Source: Rhizophagus sp. LPA8_4_AMF (Eukaryota > Glomeromycota > Glomeromycetes > Glomerales > Glomeraceae). From it: a stretch of 22,928 nt of DNA. The translations under genes and the position numbers were made by a program. The DNA is taken from positions 1-22,928 of the forward strand of contig JADRCO010001064.1 in the NCBI GenBank assembly GCA_021464525.1, in the 5' to 3' direction. Positions 1 through 8,356 of this stretch are shown in pieces. The notes beneath the pieces were generated by a model. That model saw nothing but the letters and a program-made list of their open reading frames with translations, did no database searches and was not told the origin of the DNA. Positions within the stretch are counted from its first letter, which is position 1. Every line of letters begins with the position of its first letter.

Positions 1-52
<52 letters not shown>
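1..52. repeat. Poly-T run at window start
   Basis: The first 52 bases are an uninterrupted T homopolymer, followed by unique sequence. It could be the A-tail of a retroposed element read from the other strand, or a simple slippage tract. Nothing recognisable follows it, so no element is assigned. Homopolymers this long are error-prone in assemblies. Confidence 0.9.
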
Positions 53-57
<5 letters not shown>

Positions 58-451
58 GTGAAAATATTATATGCACTTAAAAAGGGCGTTTCGGAAAATT
101 CCAATCGAAAGTGGTCTTAATTATCGGAATATCATAAATTTTACTTTTTTTGCAATATTTGACCTTCTTTTTTTCGTTAAGATTGTTTGAAAAAGGCGCG
201 AATCTTATTTATTGGCTAATTAGTATAACGCGAATATTTCGGTTTTTGCCGAAATGAAAGAAATATATGTTTTTTTTTAATGACGCGTTATAAGTTATAA
301 CTTTTGCGCGTTATGACTTATGAGGGCGCATGGTCTCTGCGTTAGTTAGGTATTTGCACATTATAAAGTCTTTGCGCATCATAAATGCATTATAAGGTCT
401 TTAATGTTATATCTCTACATTATAAGATCTCTCTCTTTCTTTCCTTCAAAA

Positions 452-646
452 ATATTGGATCGTCGTCTAAATTGTAACAAGTAATAAAAATTGGATATCT
501 TCTAGATTGTAACAATAAAAATGTAAAATATTGGATCATCGTTTAGATTGTAAAATATTGGATTAGCGTCTATATTATAGCAGGTAATAAAAATTGTAAA
601 GTATTGGATCATCGTCTGGATTGTAACAGGTAATAAAAATTGTATG
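452..646. repeat. Imperfect tandem array, about 5 units of 27-47 bp
   Basis: About five diverged copies of a unit that begins ATTGGATCATCGTCTAGATT and continues GTAACAGGTAATAAAAATTG. Copies start near 454, 489, 531, 558 and 604. They differ by point changes and by loss of the second half of the unit in the third copy. No coding potential is visible. Confidence 0.75.
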
Positions 647-868
647 AAGATGTGAGAAAAAATACATACGGATCATCGCCTACTAATTCTATTTGAGAAA
701 ACACTCAGATGCTTTTGATTTACATACAGCATGTACGTAAAAAAAAAAAAAAAATTGTATAATCGAAAAAAATTACTCTGTAAATCGTAAGATTCAATTT
801 TGATCAAAGATTTTGAAGATTTCGTATTTTTTTTTTTATCCGGTATAATATTAATATATACAAAAATT

Positions 869-979
869 CTGCATTTTTTTGAATAAAAAAATAGTATAAA
901 AAAAAATTCTGGCATTTTTGAATAAAAAAATAGTATAAAAAAATTCTGGCATTTTTGAATAAAAAAATAGTATAAAAAT
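869..979. repeat. Three-copy tandem repeat, period 37-40 bp
   Basis: Three adjacent copies of a unit made of CTGGCATTTTTGAATAAAA followed by AAATAGTATAAAAAAATT, at about 869-908, 909-945 and 946-979. The copies are nearly identical apart from homopolymer length, so the duplication looks recent or is kept uniform by slippage. Confidence 0.85.
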
Positions 980-1646
980 CTGTATTATTTTTTAAAAATC
1001 TATATATATATATGTATATATTAAAATTATAAAGTTATAAATTAATTTATTATATTATATGTAATATTATTATTTTGTAATAAATAATTAAAAAAAAAAA
1101 TAATAAAAACAACTTTTTGAATTATCAAATCTTTAATGTTGTGGAAATTAAAAAAAAAAAAAGAATTTGTTATTAAAAACTTGTTTAAACCGGAATTTTC
1201 ATTACGAAATTTTCATTATCCCTCTAACTCATGTAACTTTTCTAAAATTATTAATAAATTCCAGACAAAATATAGTCAGAATATAATTAAAAGGATATGT
1301 TTAAGAAAAGAAGAAAAAAAAAAAAAAAAATTTTTTTTTAAAAAAAATCGGTTTAATGTTGATTTATATTAAGTTTCCACTATATATTATTTATATTATT
1401 TGTAATTTGTTTACCATTAAGAATGAAAAAGTGTATATACTGTATATCTCGAAAATTTCGTTCAACACGTGAGGATAAAACTAAACCCGGTATTGACCGA
1501 GAAATTATTGTTTTAGATGGCACAATCTTCAAATGATGAGATTGATGACATCGTATCTCTATCTATTAATAAATAAAAAAAAAAATATTATTATTTAAGC
1601 ATCTTTCTTTTATTAAACATATATATAAACATATTGTATATAAACA

Positions 1647-3031
1647 TCAGTATATAAACAATTCAAACAAACCTTTTGAACAATAAATGCTATGTGATCG
1701 ACTTTCCCAATTACTTTGAACTTGAATCGGATATTTATTATCCTCTTTAATATAATTTTTTAAGAAATTATATTTTTCTTCATTTTCATTTGTTATAACT
1801 TCAGTAAAAAAAGTTAATAGTTCTTGAGCATTTGGTCGTTCTTTAGGATTCTCATCCCAACAACGTTTCATTAATATATTATATTCTATTGGAATATCTA
1901 ATATTTTTCCAGGACGTTCACCATTTATGATGGCCAAATGTAATTGTAATTCATCATAATAATCATTAAATGGAGGAGATGAACTGGCAATCATCCACAT
2001 CAACATTCCAAAGGCATAGATATCTGAAGCTGTAGTGTAATTACCTTCTTTAAGTACTTCAGGTGCCATAAATGGTGTATTACCATATATTTGATTCTTG
2101 GAGTCCAAAATCTGATAACCAATATTGATTCTCTCGAATTAAAACATTTCCTGGATGAAGATCACGATGTAATAATCCCTTGGAATGAAGTTGTGTTAAA
2201 CCATTGGCAATAAACCAGAACGCTTGATAAACATCTTTCCACGTCAATCTTTCAGAACAGAATTCCCAAAGATTGCAAATCATTGGACGAAGAACTAACA
2301 TTAAATTCTTTAACTTTGTACTTTCATCTCTTGTTACTCCGTATAAAGTGACCGCATGATTACCCCAAAATGATGTTCTGATATGAATTTGAAGCTAAAA
2401 AATTCTTATTAGATACAATTTCACCTTAAATCTCGCTTTAAATAATACATACCTCATTAAAAGATTTTTCATCATACATATATGAATCAGGAAGACGTTT
2501 AAGAATAACAGGTATAGGACCCGTTCTAAGAAATGAATTAGATTCAGAAGTAAAACTAATTATCTTTCCTTTTTTCCATTTTGCATTAAAAATTGTAGCA
2601 AAACCACCTCTTGTTTTTTCTTTAATATCATCTAAATCTTTATAAGGTATCCATTCAGGAAAATGACCTGGTAAAGGATAATCAATTTGAGAATTTTGAA
2701 TAGTTTTATCAAGAACCATAATACCTGATGACCAATTATTAAAATTTTCAATTAAAATATTTCTAATACAATGTTCACAATTTAAATTAGTACGACCTTT
2801 TAAATTACATTTATTACAATTATATTTAAAATCATTATTTTCTTTTAAATTATAAGTATCAAGACCACGTATTATATCTTTTTTAGCTTCTAATTTTTCT
2901 TGTAAATTTAATAAATCATCATTATCAAGAATTTCAAAAATTTTTTTTGCTACTTTTTCATTTATTATTACTGTTCCTCCTGCTTTAAAACAACTTTCAA
3001 CAATTTTACAATTTATTAATCCGTAATTCAT
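1647..3031 (-). pseudogene. TKL-like protein kinase with N-terminal zinc-ribbon-like motif; frame broken in activation loop
   Basis: Exon 1 is 3031-2453, the intron 2452-2395 (58 nt, donor GTATGT, acceptor TTTTAG) and exon 2 runs from 2394. The N-terminus has a four-cysteine motif (C72, C75, C85, C88), followed by NWSSG and EWIPY, the arrangement of the expanded Rhizophagus kinase family. The kinase domain has a GGFAT glycine loop (about 142-146), VILK (K178), HRDLHPGN (about 269-276) and DFG (about 288-290). Just after DFGLQ the reading frame ends. The domain continues in another frame (YGNTPFMAPEVL, then DIYAFGMLMW) to a TGA at 1647-1649. Restoring register needs one surplus base or two missing bases, and the activation loop is a few residues shorter than I expect for the family. 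No intron of plausible size explains this. All catalytic residues are otherwise kept, so it is either a young pseudogene or an assembly error. Confidence 0.72.
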
Positions 3032-3410
3032 TTTTCTTATGTTTGATTCGTAAATTCGTAATTGTATATTGTATATTGTATATTGTATATGATTGAACTG
3101 TAAAAATCCTTTTAGTTATATGAAAAAAAGATTTCAAAAATAATGAAAAAATAATCAATTGAAATAAAAAATTCTCGAAATTCTCGTTAAAAAAAATAAA
3201 ATTTTTTTTTGCTAAAATTTATAAAATTTATAATTTATAAAAAAAAAAATTTATTTTTTGGATCACGAACTGTCGAACTGTGCATGCACCACTTATATAT
3301 TATAATAATAATTATTCCCCACTTTTGTCGATGATGTCGATCGATCTTTTTTTTTTTTATTTCGAATTTCTTAAAAAACAACACTTTAAAATTGGTTAAC
3401 CATCCGAATA
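3032..3410. other. Upstream region of the kinase gene
   Basis: Very AT-rich sequence upstream of the kinase start codon at 3031, with many poly-A and poly-T runs. Apart from the heptamer repeat at 3061-3088, I see no recognisable promoter element or gene here. Confidence 0.5.
3061..3088. repeat. Heptamer microsatellite (ATTGTAT)4
   Basis: Four perfect tandem copies of ATTGTAT lie 30-57 bases upstream of the kinase ATG, in the likely 5' UTR or core promoter. The unit is near the TATA consensus in both directions, but no function can be shown. Confidence 0.9.
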
Positions 3411-3849
3411 CAGACTAGTTTGTGCAATGTCTCCTAACTTTATCTAAAAATAATTGTTATACTAAGCATAATTCTAACCATTTTGTAATTAATTGATTAA
3501 TTATTATACTTATTTGTTTGGATGATTTTTTGAATTAATAATTAATTTGGCTTTTTTTTTTTGTATTTTATGACACAAAATAAAAAAAAATAAAATAAAA
3601 AATTCTCTTTCATAAGATCGTGAAATAATAATAATTAATAATATTTATTTTATCCTTTTAATTTTTTTTTAATGTTACAATTTATTAAGTATATAAATTT
3701 CTGATTTCTAATTTTAATAATCCATCTTGTATGACGCGGGTTTTATTTTTTTTAGTAGGATAATAAAGAGATTTAATCCATTTGATTGAATATCTGAATT
3801 GTTATTAATAATACAGTATATTACGTAATCTAATTAAATATACCACCGT

Positions 3850-4107
3850 ATGACGGGGACATGGTGCCCCAGGTATCCTGTAAATTGCAAATTGATCACC
3901 ACTATTATATCTATATCACTCTATAAATCGAATTTTCATTAATGAATAGAATCTGTTCAAAAATCTTGTAAAATTATGTATAATATATAAGCAAAATTAG
4001 ATAATAAAATCAATAAAGAATGAACTATCTTATTTTTTTTTCAGGTGAGAGGGGGGAAATACTATGAATGGGTACTTTGAATCTTTGATCCGGTAGGTAC
4101 AACATAC
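3850..4107. mobile_element. Possible short insertion with 8-bp terminal inverted repeats
   Basis: This segment interrupts the duplicated transporter 3' flank and has no counterpart near 8320. It starts at about ACCGTATG and ends at CATACGGT, perfect 8-bp inverted termini, and the flanking host sequence (ATAC / ACTATTATGAC) resembles the uninterrupted site. A short hairpin (GGGG...CCCC) lies just inside the left end. There is no coding potential and no longer inverted repeat, so calling it a MITE is tentative. Confidence 0.35.
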
Positions 4108-4292
4108 GGTACTATTATGACAAATTTGGTGAAACAAAAAGTGTCTTTGTTATGTAAAAGTTATGATATTGGTGAATCTAAATCAAACTTAGCCCAATGA
4201 TGACCTTTTATTTGATAATCCTTTTGATCCAAATATACACGATATTCAGGAAGTTATTCATATATCTTCTTTATGTTCCCGTGCTAAATTGC

Positions 4293-4611
4293 CCGACAAT
4301 TATTTTACCGACAAACGTTTCACCGTCAATTATTCATTTTAGTGACAAGATCATTTTACCGCCGACAGTCATTTCACCATTTTCACCGACAGTTTTGAAA
4401 TTCCTAATCCCTTTATCCTAACCTTATCCTAATCCTAACCCTAATTTCCTTATCTAATCCTAAATTTCCTTGTAAGATGATCGTTAGCGAAACATTTATC
4501 TGTGAAATGACCCTGTCGGTGAAACGTTTATCGGAGAGATAATTTTCGGAGAGATTGTTGTCAGAGAAATAATTGTAGTTGTTGGTGAATGATTGTTGGT
4601 GAAATGATTGT
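4293..4611. mobile_element. Palindromic MITE-like element of inverted 15-bp units around a telomere-like core
   Basis: The left arm is built from diverged copies of CCGACAATYATTTCA (for example CCGACAAACGTTTCACCG). The right arm carries the same units in reverse complement (for example CGGTGAAACGTTTATCGG and TTGTTGGTGAAATGATTGT). The outer ends, ACAATTATTTTACC and GGTGAAATGATTGT, match as inverted repeats at 12 of 14 positions. AATTGC occurs directly outside both ends (4287-4292 and 4612-4617) and may be a target-site duplication. The centre (4403-4469) is a degenerate CCCTAA-like tract. No transposase is encoded. It lies inside the break in the duplicated transporter fragment, although about 60 bp to its left are also absent from the intact locus. 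Confidence 0.55.
4403..4469. repeat. Degenerate telomere-like CCTAA/CCCTAA tract
   Basis: About ten irregular units of CCTAA, CCTAAT and CCCTAA (TTAGGG-type on the other strand) sit in the middle of the palindromic element at 4293-4611. The units are too variable and too few to be a chromosome end, and unrelated sequence continues on both sides. It is therefore interstitial telomere-like sequence. Confidence 0.7.
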
Positions 4612-4813
4612 AATTGCGACCTCTTTGGATCACCGCCACTTTTACTTGAATCTTCATTTTATCCAATGATAAAAACCATTAAAAAGAAGTCCTTAACAAC
4701 GTTAAAGTTTTCAAAGATGTGATACTATATTGTGAAAAAAAATTGGTAAATATAATCCCTGACTATAATATCATAGGTTATAATATTATAGGTTCAGAAA
4801 AAAGCAAGACATG

Positions 4814-4985
4814 TCGTACGAGATACCCCCAGGTACAATTTCAGTATTTCAGTACTATAAGGATTTAATATATTAAAATTTTGAATTTGATTTATAATAA
4901 CCATAAAATATGCAAATCGAAAAGGGGTAATTTTAAGTGGAGTTACTCTTAGAGGTTACTCTTGGAAGGGGGATATCTTGTACAA
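4814..4985. mobile_element. Short inverted-repeat (MITE-like) segment
   Basis: TCGTACGAGATACCCCC (4814-4830) and GGGGGATATCTTGTACAA (4968-4985) form imperfect inverted ends: about 15 of 17 positions match after one gap. The interior is AT-rich and non-coding, with a local direct repeat GAGTTACTCTTA / GAGGTTACTCTTGG near 4940-4965. No target-site duplication is clear. Confidence 0.4.
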
Positions 4986-5210
4986 GTGCGATACAATACA
5001 ATAATATAGACTACAGGGTTAATTGTTGAAAGTAATATTTAAGTAAATAATTTGATGGATAACTGATTTATCGTATGAACGTATAATAAATATACTGACA
5101 GTCTGGAAAAAGAAGTATTTACTTTGATCATTTTTACCGTTTTCACAATGTTTTAGTAGTCACGTAATTACTGAAATTATAAAGGTAATTTTTTTATATT
5201 ATTATACGTA

Positions 5211-5341
5211 CCTATTGTATTGTATTTAGGTAATAATGTGATTGAGGCCATTTGACAGCCTAGATTGTTGCCCACGTAAGTGGCACAATCTGGCCCGCCA
5301 AATTGCTGATGTAGAAAACAGCCTAAATACTATACAATAAG
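5211..5341. mobile_element. 131-bp hairpin MITE with TA target-site duplication
   Basis: The ends CCTATTGTATTGTATTTAGG (5211-5230) and CCTAAATACTATACAATAAG (5322-5341) are inverted repeats matching at 18 of 20 positions. Each is flanked outside by TA (5209-5210 and 5342-5343), the usual target of Tc1/mariner-type elements. The middle folds further: AGATTGTTGCCCAC (5262-5275) pairs with GTGGCACAATCT (5280-5291) around a four-base loop, and outer stems containing CATTTG / CAAATTG continue it. The whole unit could form one long hairpin. It encodes nothing and would depend on a transposase elsewhere. Confidence 0.7.
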
Positions 5342-5343
5342 TA

Positions 5344-5649
5344 ATAAGTGTTTTATTATACTGATTCTCACGATCACACAATAAAATCAGCCATAGTTCT
5401 ATTTAATGGTATTGTATGAATAAATTAATTATATTTTAAAATATATTTATATGTGAATAAATCGAAATTCATTTATTATATATATCATTCAATAAATGTA
5501 AAAAAATGTACATACTTTTTAGGATTTAAATTTTTGTGGTCATGTGGAGATTAAAAATTATTTTGATCGCGTAATCTTAGCTCGTGTAACCTTATAATTG
5601 TGTAACCTTGACCTGATTAACTATTTTAACAGTTTTAACAGTTTTAAAA
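5344..5649. other. Non-coding AT-rich spacer between repeat elements
   Basis: No gene or clear repeat element is visible. The only local feature is a short tandem ACAGTTTTA duplication near 5628-5646. The sequence separates the 131-bp hairpin element from the decayed transposon region. Confidence 0.4.
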
Positions 5650-8020
5650 ATGATCAATTGACTTCTGCCCCCCTAGAATGGAATTTTCAGAACATAGTAA
5701 AGGTTCTGGAATAGAAAAAGTAAGCTGATATCTTGTAGATGGATTAAGTTCCACCTAGTATTGATATGAGTTTACCTTTACAGATAGGCTGGAATTTGTC
5801 AGTGAAAAAAATTGAGTCTTTCTTCAAATGCCTAAGTATTGATTTAACAGGAAATTTATTTATATGTAGTTAAAGTGAAAAAAAGCAGAGTATGCATCAG
5901 TTGTTAGACTGATTCAAAGTTATTTTAACATCCCTAATGATGGTACTATCATTAATCCTCTGATAAACATTATCTGTTATGGCAAATTCTGGTAAAAAAA
6001 AATTCCTTTGAGTTACTTAGGCTTGTTATCAATTTATAATCTTCTCATGTCCTATATTAGTTCACTATAAACCACAGAAGAGAAAAACAATCAGCACCAG
6101 ATTTTGCTATATATATATCAACCAATATTGCTTTATCACTTGATATTTGATATATGGAGACCCTTATGCACAAATTATATGTGGAATTGCTGGAATAAAA
6201 GTGAGAACTTTAGATGTAACAACAATATGTAAAGAAGCTTTAGATGTGACAACAATATGTAAAGAAGCTTTAAATACGACAACAATATGTAAAGAAGCTT
6301 TGGATATGACAACAAGATGTAAAGAAGCTTTGGATACAACAGCAATATGTAAAGATGTATATTTAAACAAAGTAAAAGCTATATGAAATACATACAATTC
6401 AATTGATTGTCTTCAGTAAATAGTATAGGAGTAATATATGATGTTATCTGCAACTTTCTTCATAGAATTTGAAAATATGTTGATATTAGGTTTGCTGTTG
6501 GACCCTAAAAAATTAAAGTTGATGATATAAATCATTATTTATCACCAATCGTTGATAAATTACTCAAATTTACAAATGGTTTTGTTGAAAAAATCTGCGT
6601 TAGCTCCCACTTAGATATTTGCCACTTGGTTTTATCACACAAAAAGGTGTGTATGATTGTATGTGTCACAGCCATTTATTATTCAACATTTTCAAAATGT
6701 TCTAATTTTTTCTATTTTTAATATTAGGTAAGGCTTTTCAAAGATTATTCTGTAATATAAAAGATAATAAACAGATAATTTGTTTAATCCTAGTATGTAT
6801 AATTGTTATTATTGTTAGAAGTTTGGTAGGTATAAGGTATAAAAAGATGGATCAACCAAAATGTATAGATAAGTAATGTGATAAATCTTACATGAATAAT
6901 TAGTAAAAATATATGCAGAGATTACAAGAAAAATTGCCAACAATTATAGCCAGTCAGTGATACTATTGGATTTTCAGGACAGTATGCAACTACACAGCCA
7001 TTTGAGAAAGGTTGCAAATCAAATTCTATAAAGAGATGAAATGGATGATAGTGTCAAAATGAGTGGAATTCATTTATTAAACAGTGATATGAAAATATAA
7101 GTCTAATGTTTGACATGTTTGACTATCAAGAATAGATACAACAGTAAAAGGTCAACAGGAAGTATATTATGAAAAGGTAGGATTATCACAGTATTAGCAC
7201 AACCATTGGTGTTTTTTTCAATCAACTTCAAGGTATTTTTTTGGCAAATATTATAGTGAAACTATGTTATAATAGTGTTCCTACTGTTTTTATAGAACAG
7301 GGTCTTCTTACTTATCAAGTCAATATTTCAGTACAAGATGTATTTTAAAAGAGCAGCTCCTTCTACAGCTGGATATATCATCTCAGTTTCTACCAAAATT
7401 ACTGCTTCCAATTTGATTATAGAATTAATTAAATCCAATGGGCCAAACATCAGAATGAGGAGCATAAAGTTTATGGTCTTCCAAGCATAACATGATCTGA
7501 GAAGGACTTATTTTTCATTTATAATTAAAAAATTAAAAGTTATTATATTGGATATTTACCATGGTTTTATACATACATCAAGTAATGAGAGATACATCCA
7601 GATGAAACGAACCAAATTGACATTTTTATCAATGGTACTTTTAACATTTGTCTTTTATCATCAGCAATATGTCATGGATTTTCATCACTTTGTTCAAAGT
7701 TTGTATAAACAAAAGAATAAATTTCAACAAAGATCTCTTATCAATGAAAGTGCTGTTCAACAAAATGGAAGCTTATGAGAATAATGGTAATCTGAATTAT
7801 TATGATGGGGAAGTGATAGTTTATTAACTTTTGATTGCTAGTTTACCTAACTGTAGAATCCCAGAGCAAAAATCTGGAATTACCACAAAATGGATGATAA
7901 TTATTGACCAAAAAGTAATGGTTATGAAAATTATAATTGTATTAGATATAGCATTTTCATTTTTCATTATGTACCTAAGAAACTTTATTATATAATTTTT
8001 TTACAAAAAATTCTAGTTAG
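5650..8020 (+). mobile_element. Decayed DNA transposon region with a Transposase_21 (CACTA-like) fragment
   Basis: Base composition and codon-like texture differ from the flanks, but stops interrupt every frame. The identifiable part is about 6425-6590 on the plus strand. One frame gives SIGVIYDVICNF, a second gives ENMLILGLLLDPKKLKL, and the first resumes as INHYLSPIVDKLLKFTNGF. Their order and wording match the conserved block of Transposase_21 (PF02992, Tnp2/CACTA-type) proteins as I recall them from fungal genomes. The rest of the region (for example 7340-7780, with a 76-codon open frame) is not recognised and is included only by proximity; the limits are therefore soft. Terminal repeats were not found. 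This is a plain DNA transposon long dead, with at least one frameshift and several stops inside the recognised block. Confidence 0.5.
6209..6358 (+). repeat. Minisatellite, five units of exactly 30 bp
   Basis: Five head-to-tail 30-bp units at 6209, 6239, 6269, 6299 and 6329, each close to TTTAGATGTRACAACAATAT followed by GTAAAGAAGC. Because 30 is a multiple of three, the array is open in frame on the plus strand as a ten-residue repeat (LDVTTICKEA and variants LNTTTICKEA, LDMTTRCKEA, LDTTAICKDV). It is also open on the minus strand. It lies directly upstream of the transposase-like block. Whether it was ever translated cannot be told. Confidence 0.9.
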
Positions 8021-8227
8021 AAAGACTAGCTTATGCAATATCTCCAACTTTATTTAAATATTTGTTTGCATTAATTTATAGTTAATGATTGAGCTTTCCA
8101 TGATAAAAGATTCTTTTTTTGTAATTAAAATTCATGCTTTCCCCTTTTCTAATGTTACAAGCATATATTGTAATTTTCATTTCCATTTTCCATTTGTATT
8201 ACGCGATTTTACTTTTAGTAAGGTTAA

Positions 8228-8293
8228 TTAATAACTTATTGTACAAATAAATACAATATATTACGTAAGTTAATTTTAATAACCTATTGTACA
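8228..8293. repeat. Direct repeat in the transporter 3' flank
   Basis: TTAATAACTTATTGTACA (8228-8245) is repeated as TTAATAACCTATTGTACA (8276-8293), 17 of 18 positions matching and 48 bp apart. Both copies lie 65-130 bp past the transporter stop codon, where the 3' UTR is expected. They may be a local duplication or the trace of an excised element. Confidence 0.6.
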
Positions 8294-8356
8294 GTACAAT
8301 TAATTATTAAAATATACTACTATTATGACAAATTGATGCTCTTATATGTAAAATTA

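Larger units (their letters stand above)
53..1646. other. Gene-free AT-rich region left of the kinase
   Basis: No convincing gene was found on either strand. The only open frames are low-complexity Lys/Phe/Ile-rich stretches made by poly-A and poly-T runs. Around 290-430 there is a degenerate set of motifs built on CATTATAAGGTCTTT and GCGCGTTATGACTTATGAG, suggesting an old tandem array. Two clearer tandem arrays are listed separately. The last 100-200 bases before 1647 should hold the 3' UTR and polyadenylation site of the kinase gene (minus strand), but no single signal stands out in such AT-rich DNA. Confidence 0.6.
3411..4665 (-). pseudogene. Decayed partial duplicate of the ABC transporter 3' end and its downstream flank
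   Basis: This stretch aligns in the same order and orientation with 8024-8455, the last exon and 3' flank of the transporter gene. Matching landmarks are GACTAG..GCAAT.TCTCC..AACTTTAT (3413 / 8024), TAATGTTACAA (3671 / 8151), ACA.TATATTACGTAA (3813 / 8250), ACTATTATGACAAATT (4110 / 8322), CC.TTTATTTGAT.AT (4202 / 8372) and CGCCACTTTTACT.GAA (4631 / 8413). The copy is broken by two segments missing from the 8 kb locus, about 3850-4107 and about 4225-4620, both repeat-like. Because non-coding 3' flank is included, it is a genomic duplication rather than a retrocopy. No coding function remains. Alignment was done by eye, so the outer limits are approximate. Confidence 0.7.

Noticed and set aside
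1136-1372. 78-codon plus-strand frame, Lys-rich
   Set aside because: Composed largely of poly-A-derived Lys and AT-rich residues, with no domain and no flanking splice or gene context.
1517-1577. Short plus-strand frame starting MAQSSNDEIDDIVSL
   Set aside because: Only 19 codons, no upstream exon could be joined with confidence and no family match was recognised.
4197-4421. 74-codon plus-strand open frame
   Set aside because: It is a by-product of the inverted 15-bp units and the decayed transporter copy; the peptide simply reads the repeat.
4403-4469. Chromosome end (true telomere)
   Set aside because: Units are few and irregular, and long unrelated sequence including genes continues on both sides.
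6209-6358. CRISPR-like array
   Set aside because: Repeats are directly adjacent with no unique spacers and the sequence is eukaryotic; it is a minisatellite.
7548-7778. 76-codon plus-strand frame in the transposon debris
   Set aside because: Surrounding frames are full of stops and no family was recognised; treated as part of the decayed element rather than a gene.
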